From Candidatus Omnitrophota bacterium (GTDB lineage: Bacteria > Omnitrophota > Gorgyraeia > Velamenicoccales > Velamenicoccaceae), in the NCBI GenBank assembly GCA_028717105.1, contig JAQUOM010000070.1, positions 1 to 7,871 of the forward strand: a stretch of 7,871 nucleotides of DNA, written 5' to 3'. Position 1 is the stretch's first letter, and each line of letters starts with the position of its first letter. Made by a program: the position numbers and the translations under genes. The notes beneath the pieces are model-generated. The model was not told the DNA's origin and did no database searches. It saw nothing but the letters and a program-made list of their open reading frames with translations. This document shows, in pieces, positions 1 through 5,598 of the stretch.

Positions 1-2
1 TC

Positions 3-173
3 AGGTCTATCGTTTATCATGATTTCTTGAGATACACCCTTTCGGGAGGATTGAGTTACCGGCCTTTCGTGCCGCGGGTCTTGTTCGGGGCGGTCAACGC
101 CCTGGAAGTGCTGGCGAGGCCTATTTTATTTCTTTTGGGCCACGCCATGATCGTGACGATTGAAAAGGTCTGA
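3..173 (+). CDS. C-terminal fragment of a probable SAM-dependent methyltransferase
   Basis: An open frame enters from the left edge and ends at TGA 171-173, giving 56 residues that finish in GHAMIVTIEKV. The N-terminal part, including any SAM-binding motif, lies outside the window. The visible part has the pattern YxxFLRYTLSGGLSYRPFxP, followed by a hydrophobic stretch (about residues 28-48) and a terminal beta-strand-like IVTIEKV. I associate this tail with class I methyltransferases of the methyltransferase-11 type found in sugar and envelope clusters, but that is recognition from memory with no catalytic residue visible. It runs in the same direction as the GDP-mannose dehydratase-like gene 75 nt downstream and is probably co-transcribed with it. 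The coding call is fairly safe. The family call is tentative, and a short membrane-anchored protein cannot be excluded. Confidence 0.55.
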   Translation, partial: RSIVYHDFLRYTLSGGLSYRPFVPRVLFGAVNALEVLARPILFLLGHAMIVTIEKV

Positions 174-199
174 GCTTCGGCGCCGCCGGCGCCAGAAGC
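174..199 (+). other. Strong GC-rich hairpin directly after the methyltransferase stop codon
   Basis: GCTTC-GGCGCC (174-184) can pair with GGCGCC-GAAGC (188-193 and 195-199). This gives an 11-bp stem with a 3-nt loop (GCC) and one bulged A at 194. It starts on the base after the TGA. No T-run follows, so it is not a classic intrinsic terminator. It could be an mRNA-stability or processing hairpin or a Rho-associated pause between two genes of one operon. The structure is read directly from the sequence; the role is inferred. Confidence 0.5.
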
Positions 200-248
200 A
201 AGGCCAAAGATAACAGAAGAGCGCAGGGCAAAATCAGGGAGCTGTATC

Positions 249-1223
249 ATGAAGAAAAAAGTGCTGATTACGGGGATTACGGGGTTTGTCGGCAGTCACC
301 TGGCTGACTACATTCTTTCCCTCAACGACAGGGACATTGAGATCCATGGGACGCGCCGCTGGCGCTCTCCGGTCGGAAACATCGAACACATCATTGAAAA
401 GATCCAGCTCCATTATTGCGAGCTGTTGGATGCCAAGTCCGTCCAGGACCTGATCGCCGCGGTCAAGCCGGATATCATCTTTCATTTGGCCGCTCAGTCT
501 TACGTCATGACCAGTTTCAGCGCGCCCGTCAATACCATTGAGACGAATGTCTGCGGCACGGTCAATCTCCTGGAGGCCGTGCGTTATGCCAAGATTGACC
601 CCGTGATCCATATCTGCAGTTCTTCGGAGGTCTATGGCCAGGTGCGCGAGAACGAGGTCCCGATCAAGGAATCGCAGCCTTTCCGGCCGGCTTCGCCGTA
701 TGCGGTCAGCAAGGTAGGCGAGGACATGCTGGCATCCCAATACGGCCTGTCTTACGGCCTGCGTATCATCTGCACGCGCATGTTCACGCACACCGGCCCG
801 CGCCGGGGAGAGGTCTTTGTTACTTCGGCGTTCGCCCGCCAGATCGCGCGGATCGAAGCCGGCATCCAGGAACCGGTCCTCAAAGTCGGCAATCTTGAAA
901 GCATCCGCACGTTCGCCGACGTGCGGGATACGGTCCGTGCCTACTGGCTTCTCGTCCAGAAGTGCAAGCCCGGCGAGGTCTACAACATCGGCGGTAGTAT
1001 TTCCATGACGGTCGGAGAAATGCTTCAGAAGCTTTTGAGTATGACGGATAAAAAGATCGTGATCAAGGTCGATCCGGCGCTCCTGCGGCCTTCGGACGTG
1101 ACGCTGCAGATTCCGGATTGTTCGAAGTTCAAAAAAGAAACGGGTTGGGAGCCGGAAATACCATTTGAGAAAACTTTGAAGGACCTTCTGGATTTTTGGC
1201 GGCATCATTACGCGCGCCGATAA
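249..1223 (+). CDS. GDP-mannose 4,6-dehydratase-like SDR enzyme (GMD/RMD group)
   Basis: This 324-aa extended short-chain dehydrogenase probably acts on GDP-mannose or a GDP-4-keto-6-deoxy sugar in the cytoplasm, supplying deoxy-sugar nucleotides for surface glycans. The N-terminal Rossmann motif is TGITGFVGSH (G9, G12, G15). The strand-4 motif is FHLAAQS (79-85). The catalytic set is SSSEVYG (124-130, S125/E127) plus YAVSK (Y151, K155). The stretch TGPRRGEVFVTS (182-193) is typical of GMD, whereas SAFARQIARIEAG and the short length resemble RMD (the 4-keto reductase). The substrate step is therefore not certain: GMD enzymes are usually somewhat longer. The C-terminus (RPSDVTLQIPDCSKFKKETGW, 280-300) is the usual family sugar-nucleotide tail. 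The start is supported by AGGGAG at 236-241, 7 nt from the ATG. It follows the methyltransferase fragment, and a terminator lies immediately downstream. Confidence 0.88.
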   Translation: MKKKVLITGITGFVGSHLADYILSLNDRDIEIHGTRRWRSPVGNIEHIIEKIQLHYCELLDAKSVQDLIAAVKPDIIFHLAAQSYVMTSFSAPVNTIETNVCGTVNLLEAVRYAKIDPVIHICSSSEVYGQVRENEVPIKESQPFRPASPYAVSKVGEDMLASQYGLSYGLRIICTRMFTHTGPRRGEVFVTSAFARQIARIEAGIQEPVLKVGNLESIRTFADVRDTVRAYWLLVQKCKPGEVYNIGGSISMTVGEMLQKLLSMTDKKIVIKVDPALLRPSDVTLQIPDCSKFKKETGWEPEIPFEKTLKDLLDFWRHHYARR

Positions 1224-1231
1224 GTGAAGCT

Positions 1232-1262
1232 CCGCCGGCAGGAGCCGTCGGTTTCTTTTTTT
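1232..1262 (+). terminator. Rho-independent terminator after the GMD-like gene
   Basis: CCGCCGGC (1232-1239) pairs with GCCGTCGG (1244-1251) across an AGGA loop, an 8-bp stem with one C/T mismatch. It is followed at once by TTTCTTTTTTT (1252-1262). It begins 8 nt after the TAA at 1221-1223. This is a textbook intrinsic terminator and implies that the genes from 1418 onward use a separate promoter or depend on readthrough. Confidence 0.85.
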
Positions 1263-1401
1263 GTTCGGTGAACCAAGCGAAACCCTGCACCGAAAGCCTT
1301 TCGGGCTTGGCACCTTCATCCCCAGGCAGGAGTCTGAGGCTTTCTGGTGCGGGGTAAAAGAAGAATATCCGCAAGAGTCGGCCTGCCAAAGCCGGCAGGA
1401 G
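1263..1401 (+). repeat. Structured intergenic element with inverted repeat and mutually exclusive folds
   Basis: This non-coding leader precedes the YHS-permease gene. Bases 1282-1298 pair with 1338-1355 (17 pairs including one G-U, with one bulged T at 1345). An alternative fold uses GGTG (1267-1270) with CACC (1311-1314) and CCAAGC (1273-1278) with GCTTGG (1305-1310), enclosing CCGAAA/TTTCGG (1290-1295 with 1299-1304). The two folds share bases and exclude each other. A further hairpin, CCTGCC/GGCAGG (1382-1387 with 1394-1399), ends 8 nt before the ribosome binding site. The octamer GGCAGGAG occurs at 1237, 1325 and 1394. I see no convincing -10/-35 pair here. The element could be a regulatory leader RNA or a dispersed intergenic repeat. 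A short plus-strand frame crosses it but looks like read-through of repeat sequence. Confidence 0.5.
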
Positions 1402-1417
1402 GGAGTGAGGAGGAAAG

Positions 1418-2584
1418 ATGGCTCGCGACCCTATATGCGGCATGCCCGTAGATGAAAAGCACGGCCTGCGGCTCGGTTTTGAGGGCGAAACATTTTTTTT
1501 CTGCAGCCGCGCCTGCCTTGAGAAATTTGCAAAAAGCAGGGGACTATCTTCTTCGCAGCCTGCCTGCGCCCCTGCGTTTCCGTCGCCGTTTTACGTCAAT
1601 AAAACGTTTATCGTAGCTTCTGCGCTTGGACTGCTTTTGGCCGTTTCCGCCGTTGTTGACGCCCTCGTTCCCTTTCGCATTGTCTTTTTGAAGTATTTAG
1701 AGACCATCTGGTTTGCCGTTCTCGCCGGGCTTTTCCTGGGAGGGTTGATCGATCATTTCGTGCCCAGGGAATACATTTCAAAAGTCCTGGCATCGCGCAA
1801 GCGCCGCACCATCTTCTATTCGGTCATTCTTGGATTTTTCATGAGTGCCTGTTCCCACGGAATCCTGGCGCTTGCCATTGAACTGCATAAAAAGGGTGCG
1901 TCGAACCCGGCCGTGGTCGCTTTCCTCCTGGCCAGTCCCTGGGCGAACATGGCGATCACCATTATGCTGTTCGCCTTTTTCGGCACGAAGGCCCTGTTTA
2001 TCCTATGTTCGGCGATCGTGATTGCCTTGACGACAGGGTTTGTCTTTCAGGGGCTCGACGGCATGGGATGGATCGAGAAAAATGAACATATCGTCGCGAC
2101 CGGGAAAGATTTTTCCATCGCGGCGGATGTGAAGAAGCGATGCCTGGATTATCGTCCATCGCGCAAGGCCGTCCTCGAGGATGCGCGGGGGGTCCTTGCG
2201 GGGGCTGTTTCTCTCGGGGATATGGTGCTGTGGTGGATCATGATCGGCATGGGGATCGCCAGTTTTGCCGGTGCCTATATTCCGCCGGAGGCGTTCCAGA
2301 AATTTGCCGGCCCGACGGTCCTCGGGTTATTCGTGACCTTAGCTGTGGCCACGGTCATTGAGGTCTGCTCCGAGGGATCGGCGCCGATGGCGTTTGAGAT
2401 CTTTCGTCAGACCGGGGCGGTCGGCAACAGCTTTGTCTTTTTGATGGCCGGCGTGGTCACGGATTATACGGAGATCGGGCTGTTGTGGCATAATGTCGGC
2501 CGCAGGGTGGCGGTCTGGCTTCCCATCGTCGCCGTCCCCCAGGTCGTCGTTCTCGGTATTCTTGCGAACGCCTTTTTAAAATGA
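1418..2584 (+). CDS. YHS-domain fused to ArsP/SO_0444-type metal permease
   Basis: This is a 388-aa polytopic inner-membrane protein. The N-terminal 1-40 is a YHS-like metal-binding domain with DPICGM (C7) and FFCSRACLEKF (C29, C33). After a short Ala/Pro linker (about 44-58) comes a permease of the PF03773 type (ArsP / predicted permease, the group that includes SO_0444 Cu/Zn transporters). Predicted membrane segments lie roughly at 64-84, 97-113, 132-152, 165-187, 191-210, 264-287, 298-316, 333-350 and 366-386, with a soluble loop at 211-262 between two halves. Family motifs are SACSHGILALAIELHKKGAS (143-162), LLASPWANM (170-178) and EVCSEGSAPMA (315-325); the paired CSHG and CSEG cysteines are the likely substrate site. 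Efflux of a soft metal or arsenical is expected from the family, but the ion is not shown here. The start has an AGGAGG at 1408-1413, 4 nt from the ATG. The stop overlaps the next start in ATGA. Confidence 0.87.
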   Translation: MARDPICGMPVDEKHGLRLGFEGETFFFCSRACLEKFAKSRGLSSSQPACAPAFPSPFYVNKTFIVASALGLLLAVSAVVDALVPFRIVFLKYLETIWFAVLAGLFLGGLIDHFVPREYISKVLASRKRRTIFYSVILGFFMSACSHGILALAIELHKKGASNPAVVAFLLASPWANMAITIMLFAFFGTKALFILCSAIVIALTTGFVFQGLDGMGWIEKNEHIVATGKDFSIAADVKKRCLDYRPSRKAVLEDARGVLAGAVSLGDMVLWWIMIGMGIASFAGAYIPPEAFQKFAGPTVLGLFVTLAVATVIEVCSEGSAPMAFEIFRQTGAVGNSFVFLMAGVVTDYTEIGLLWHNVGRRVAVWLPIVAVPQVVVLGILANAFLK

Positions 2585-3852
2585 ACCGCCTGTCCATGAG
2601 ATACCCTGTCGTATTTGTTCCAGCCTTCTTTTTTCTTGTGTTTTTTGGCGTTGCATCGCCTGTTTTTGCCGTCGGTTCCCATCCGCGGACATCCGATTGG
2701 CATAAGCGCAATGCGCATCTGGTCCCGACAGACGGGGAAGAACGGGCGGTCCTGGCCCTGAATCAGGAATACAGCAGGCCGTGGCGGACATCTGCGGATG
2801 CCGATGGCGACGGGGTCTTGGATCTTTTCGATCCGTCGCCCCGTGACTGGCGCGAAAAAGGCTATGACCCGTTTGCCGTTTTGGAATTTTTAAGCTGGCA
2901 CCATGACTGGAATGCCTACAAGTACGACCGGGAGGGATTAAGGAAGATCGTCGCCCTGCTTAAGGAGGCGGGGGTGGGGATGGTGCGGATAGATTTTTTA
3001 TGGCAGGACCTGGAGCCGCGGCCCGGCGATTTTTATTTTGAAAAATATGATTTTATCGTGGACCTTCTGACGGACAACCAGATCCGTATCCTGGGGATCG
3101 TCGGATATTCCGTCAGTTGGGCGGGTCAGGACTGGAATTACCCGCCGCATGACGATGAAACATTCGTCCGTTACGCGGCGGCCGTTGTCGACCGCTACAA
3201 AGACAAGATCAAATACTGGGAAGTCTGGAATGAGCCGGATTCCAGGAGTTATTGGGTCCCTCAGGACGATATGAAGCGTTATACGGCCCTTCTGAAAAAG
3301 GTATACGCGGCGGCCAAAAAGGCCGATCCGTCCTGCAAGATCGTTTTGGGCGGCATGACGAATAACGGCTATTATGCGATCAAAAACGTTTACCGGCAGG
3401 GAGGAAAGGATTATTTCGACGTAGCCAACATTCATCCCTTTACAAATCCTTTGCGTTCCGGCGCCCTGTCTCAAGTGATGACGATCTATCGGAATGTCCG
3501 CCGGGAAATGGACAAAAACGGCGATCAGGGGAAAAAGATATGGTTTACGGAGATCGGCGCGCCAGGCGTCGCGCGGCCCGGAAAAGACAATGGCTGGTGG
3601 GAAGGCATGAGTCCGACGGAACAACAACAGGCCAAGTGGGTGAGAGAGGTGTATATGCGGCTGACGGAACTGGAAGATGTTGAAAAGATTTTCTGGGCGT
3701 TCTTCCGGGATAATCTGGGGCACTTCAAGAGCGGTGTCGACTTTTTCGGCCTGGTCCGCTGGGACAATACGCCCAAACCCTCTTTTTTTATTTATAAAAA
3801 ATGCGCGTCGGCCGCGAAAAAAAGATGGCAGTTTATGCTGGTTACGCCTTAG
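2581..3852 (+). CDS. Secreted clan GH-A glycoside hydrolase (GH39/GH5-like)
   Basis: This 423-aa exported glycosidase has a signal peptide at about 1-30 (hydrophobic 9-28, cleavage after VFA). Residues 73-85 (DADGDGVLDLFDP) match the DxDxDGxxD calcium-loop pattern seen in thrombospondin type 3 and dockerin-like repeats. A (beta/alpha)8 barrel follows from about 115: GVGMVRIDFLWQDLEP (131-146), WEVWNEPD with the presumed acid/base E218, NIHPF (283-287), and WFTEIGAPG with the presumed nucleophile E324. IFWAFFRD (370-377) fits barrel strand 8. The layout is that of GH39/GH5 retaining enzymes; the substrate cannot be read from sequence. The ATG overlaps the upstream stop (ATGA) and has no clear Shine-Dalgarno, so translation is probably coupled. 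An in-frame ATG at 2596 is an alternative start that would still leave a signal peptide. It probably acts in the periplasm or outside the cell. Confidence 0.85.
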   Translation: MNRLSMRYPVVFVPAFFFLVFFGVASPVFAVGSHPRTSDWHKRNAHLVPTDGEERAVLALNQEYSRPWRTSADADGDGVLDLFDPSPRDWREKGYDPFAVLEFLSWHHDWNAYKYDREGLRKIVALLKEAGVGMVRIDFLWQDLEPRPGDFYFEKYDFIVDLLTDNQIRILGIVGYSVSWAGQDWNYPPHDDETFVRYAAAVVDRYKDKIKYWEVWNEPDSRSYWVPQDDMKRYTALLKKVYAAAKKADPSCKIVLGGMTNNGYYAIKNVYRQGGKDYFDVANIHPFTNPLRSGALSQVMTIYRNVRREMDKNGDQGKKIWFTEIGAPGVARPGKDNGWWEGMSPTEQQQAKWVREVYMRLTELEDVEKIFWAFFRDNLGHFKSGVDFFGLVRWDNTPKPSFFIYKKCASAAKKRWQFMLVTP

Positions 3853-3854
3853 AT

Positions 3855-3860
3855 GGGTGA
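3855..3860 (+). promoter_or_regulatory. Ribosome binding site deciding the TatD-family start
   Basis: GGGTGA lies 4 nt before the ATG at 3865. The earlier in-frame ATG at 3853 directly abuts the preceding TAG and has no purine-rich sequence upstream. The 3865 start also gives MVSLIDAHCHL, the normal beginning of TatD proteins. Confidence 0.5.
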
Positions 3861-3864
3861 TGCT

Positions 3865-4638
3865 ATGGTGTCTTTGATCGATGCTCATTGTCATTTGCAG
3901 GATAGAAGGATACAGGATCTCCTGGGGCCGATGATGGAGAGGGCTGCAGGACGCGGGGTCGATCGCCTGGTTTGCTGCGGGTCGGCCGAAGACGATTGGG
4001 GCGGCGTTGCGGCCGTCAAAAGGCAGTATCCTTTGCGGATCATCCCGTCATTCGGGCTTCATCCATGGTATATCAAAGGCCGTTCGCGCGACTGGCTGGC
4101 GAACCTTGAAGGTTTCTTGCGGCGCCTGCCTTCAGGCGTCGGTGAGATCGGCCTGGATTTTGCGGTTCGGGATGCCGACTTTCAGGAACAAAGGGACGTT
4201 TTTGTCAAGCAGCTGGAATTGGCCGCACAACTCAGGCGTCCGGTGTCCATCCATTGCCGTCGAGCCTGGAGTATTTTGCCGGAGGCCCTGGATACCGTCG
4301 GCCCTTTGAATGCAGGAGGGGTCATTCATTCTTATTCAGGAAGCGCGGAGCTTATCCCTGTCCTGCAGGGCTATAATCTTTCTTTTTCTTTTTCCTGTTC
4401 CATCACGCGTTCAGGCAATACGCGCGCCCGCCGCGCCCTCCTGGCTGTTGCACGAGACCGGCTTTTGATTGAAACCGACTCCCCCGATATCCCTCCGGCC
4501 GGGCTGGAAGGCCCCAACGAGCCGTCGAACCTTCTTTTGGTGGCGCAAACGGTTGCGGAACTCCTTGGTCTCAGTGTCGATGATGTCGCAGCGCTTACGT
4601 CGGCAAACACGCTGGCCCTGTACGGGGCGCTCCTTTAG
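3865..4638 (+). CDS. TatD-family metal-dependent hydrolase (putative DNase)
   Basis: This 257-aa cytoplasmic metallohydrolase belongs to the TatD family of the amidohydrolase superfamily, whose characterised members are Mg-dependent nucleases. Numbered from the 3865 start, the metal-site signatures appear in order: DAHCHL (H8, H10), FGLHPW (63-68), GEIGLDF (E94), SIHCRRA (H130), HSYSGS (H155) and ETDSPD (D205). The set is complete, so the enzyme is expected to be active. The family's usual C-terminal ending (VAxLTSxNTLxLYG) is present. Length is normal. Starting at 3853 would add four residues (MGDA). It follows the glycosidase by 12 nt, and the gap to the next gene (tcdA) is 192 nt. The family is certain but the physiological substrate is not; the position between a glycosidase and a tRNA-modification enzyme gives little help. 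Confidence 0.9.
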   Translation: MVSLIDAHCHLQDRRIQDLLGPMMERAAGRGVDRLVCCGSAEDDWGGVAAVKRQYPLRIIPSFGLHPWYIKGRSRDWLANLEGFLRRLPSGVGEIGLDFAVRDADFQEQRDVFVKQLELAAQLRRPVSIHCRRAWSILPEALDTVGPLNAGGVIHSYSGSAELIPVLQGYNLSFSFSCSITRSGNTRARRALLAVARDRLLIETDSPDIPPAGLEGPNEPSNLLLVAQTVAELLGLSVDDVAALTSANTLALYGALL

Positions 4639-4787
4639 ACGGCTTTGCCCTCAGGGAGAAAATAGTCAACATCTAGCGGATTGCGCCACTTTACTGTTTT
4701 TCTTCTATCCGTCATAATGGTCCCTGTCTTGATAATAGGCTTAATCTTGATGCCGCAGGCATCCTGATCCCCTTGCCAGAGTTCCAC
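4635..4787 (-). CDS. Doubtful small minus-strand ORF in the tatD-tcdA gap
   Basis: On the minus strand a frame ends at TAA (plus-strand 4635-4637), overlapping the tatD stop. Beginning at a GTG it would encode about 50 residues (VELWQGDQDACGIK... ending NPLDVDYFLPEGKAV). An internal ATG preceded by AGGGA at 5 nt spacing would give only 26 residues. The composition looks protein-like, with mixed charged and aromatic residues and no low-complexity bias. The frame stays open upstream into the antisense of tcdA, where it is only a shadow. I recognise no family. It runs against all neighbours, so it may be chance. It is recorded because it occupies the only unexplained gap between two good genes. 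Confidence 0.15.
   Translation of the reverse strand: MELWQGDQDACGIKIKPIIKTGTIMTDRRKTVKWRNPLDVDYFLPEGKAV
4690..4718 (+). promoter_or_regulatory. Possible sigma70-type promoter upstream of tcdA
   Basis: TTTACT (4690-4695; 4 of 6 to TTGACA) and CATAAT (4713-4718; 5 of 6 to TATAAT) are separated by exactly 17 nt. They sit in the one sizeable gap of the downstream gene series, a stretch visibly richer in A/T than its flanks. Transcription would begin near 4725, about 105 nt before the tcdA start. This is a pattern match only. Confidence 0.35.
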
Positions 4788-4817
4788 GGGCCTGCCCGCG
4801 GGCTCCAGAAAATGTTT

Positions 4818-4823
4818 GGGAGG
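4818..4823 (+). promoter_or_regulatory. Ribosome binding site deciding the tcdA start
   Basis: GGGAGG lies 7 nt before the ATG at 4831. This favours that ATG over the in-frame TTG at 4816, which would put the Shine-Dalgarno inside the gene. The resulting N-terminus (MGNSSSRFSRTDLLLG) matches the usual TcdA beginning, with RFSRTxLLLG near the start. Confidence 0.7.
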
Positions 4824-4830
4824 CCGACAT

Positions 4831-5598
4831 ATGGGAAATTCCTCATCCCGTTTTTCCAGAACAGACCTACTTTTAGGCAAAGGAGTTGTCCGCAGGTTCG
4901 AGAGGAGCCATGTGGCTGTTTTCGGGCTGGGGGCCGTGGGTTCTTTTGCCGTGGAGGCCCTTACCCGGTCCGGCGTAGGCGCTTTGACCCTGATCGATTT
5001 TGACGAGGTCAGGCCGACGAATATCAACCGTCAGCTTTTTGCCTTGGAATCCACTTTGGGCAAACCCAAAGCAGAGGTTGCCCGGAAGCGCGTCCTCGAT
5101 ATCAACCCGCGCTGTCAGGTTATGGCACAACACGTTTTCGCCGGCCCGGAAAACTTAAATGAGCTCCTGAATCCTGTGCCGGACGCGGTGATCGATGCCA
5201 TCGACAGCTTGAATCCCAAAACAGAGCTCTTGAAGTTTTGCGTCGAGTGCGGAATTCCTATTGTTTCTTCCATGGGGGCTTGCGACAAGACAGATCCTTT
5301 TTGTATCCGGGTAGGGGATATTTCATCGACAAGCGTTTGTCCTTTGGCCCGCAGGATCCGCAAACGCCTCAAGAAGAATGGTATTCAAAAAGGGATCACG
5401 TGTGTTTATGGGACACAGAAGCCTTACGGGACCCTGGGCGAAGAAGGGGATGAAGAGATGTTTGTCCGCGGCCGCAAGCGCACTCCGCGCGGTTCCATCA
5501 GTTATATGACCGGGATGTTCGGCCTGGTGGCCGCTTACGAGGTCTTGCGGATATTGGCAGGCGAAGCTTTCCCCCGTCCTGGTGCGCATGACGCATGA
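4831..5598 (+). CDS. tcdA: tRNA threonylcarbamoyladenosine dehydratase (ThiF/E1-like)
   Basis: This 255-aa cytoplasmic ATP-dependent enzyme is of the E1/ThiF/MoeB superfamily. TcdA (CsdL) dehydrates t6A37 of ANN-decoding tRNAs to the cyclic form ct6A. The sequence shows RFSRTDLLLG (7-16), the nucleotide-binding motif VFGLGAVGSFAVEAL (30-44), the acidic strand end LIDFDEV (54-60), TNINRQLFAL (63-72, with R67), the second acidic motif VIDAIDS (120-126), SSMGACDKTDP (146-156), CPLARRIRKRLKKNGI (170-185), and the terminal GSISYMTGMFGLVAAYEVLR (221-240). These are the features that separate TcdA from ThiF and MoeB. SMGA is followed by CDKTDP where many homologues have GGKxDP. The next gene starts within the stop (ATGA at 5595). 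No csdA/csdE sulfur-transfer genes are visible nearby. Identification is strong by motif; only the partner sulfur system is unknown. Confidence 0.92.
   Translation: MGNSSSRFSRTDLLLGKGVVRRFERSHVAVFGLGAVGSFAVEALTRSGVGALTLIDFDEVRPTNINRQLFALESTLGKPKAEVARKRVLDINPRCQVMAQHVFAGPENLNELLNPVPDAVIDAIDSLNPKTELLKFCVECGIPIVSSMGACDKTDPFCIRVGDISSTSVCPLARRIRKRLKKNGIQKGITCVYGTQKPYGTLGEEGDEEMFVRGRKRTPRGSISYMTGMFGLVAAYEVLRILAGEAFPRPGAHDA

Noticed and set aside
234..1319. Long minus-strand open frame of about 361 codons opposite the GMD-like gene
   Set aside because: It is the antisense of a clear SDR gene with intact motifs. Its translation is rich in Arg and Asp and has no recognisable domain, as expected from the complement of GC-rich coding sequence.
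1308..1323. TGGCAC at 1308-1313 as a possible sigma54 promoter
   Set aside because: The required GC-containing -12 element is absent at the right spacing; the bases there are CC-rich.
1261..1455. Plus-strand 64-codon frame through the structured intergenic element
   Set aside because: It runs through the inverted repeats and overlaps the permease start in another frame, and there is no good ribosome binding site at its ATG. It looks like open sequence within a repeat.
2998..3894. Minus-strand open frame of about 298 codons opposite the first glycosidase
   Set aside because: It lies wholly against a gene with signal peptide and both catalytic glutamate motifs, and its own translation shows no family features.
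4718..4768. Short plus-strand hydrophobic peptide (MVPVLIIGLILMPQAS) in the tatD-tcdA gap
   Set aside because: It has 16 codons, no Shine-Dalgarno and overlaps the proposed -10 box. Too little to support a gene.
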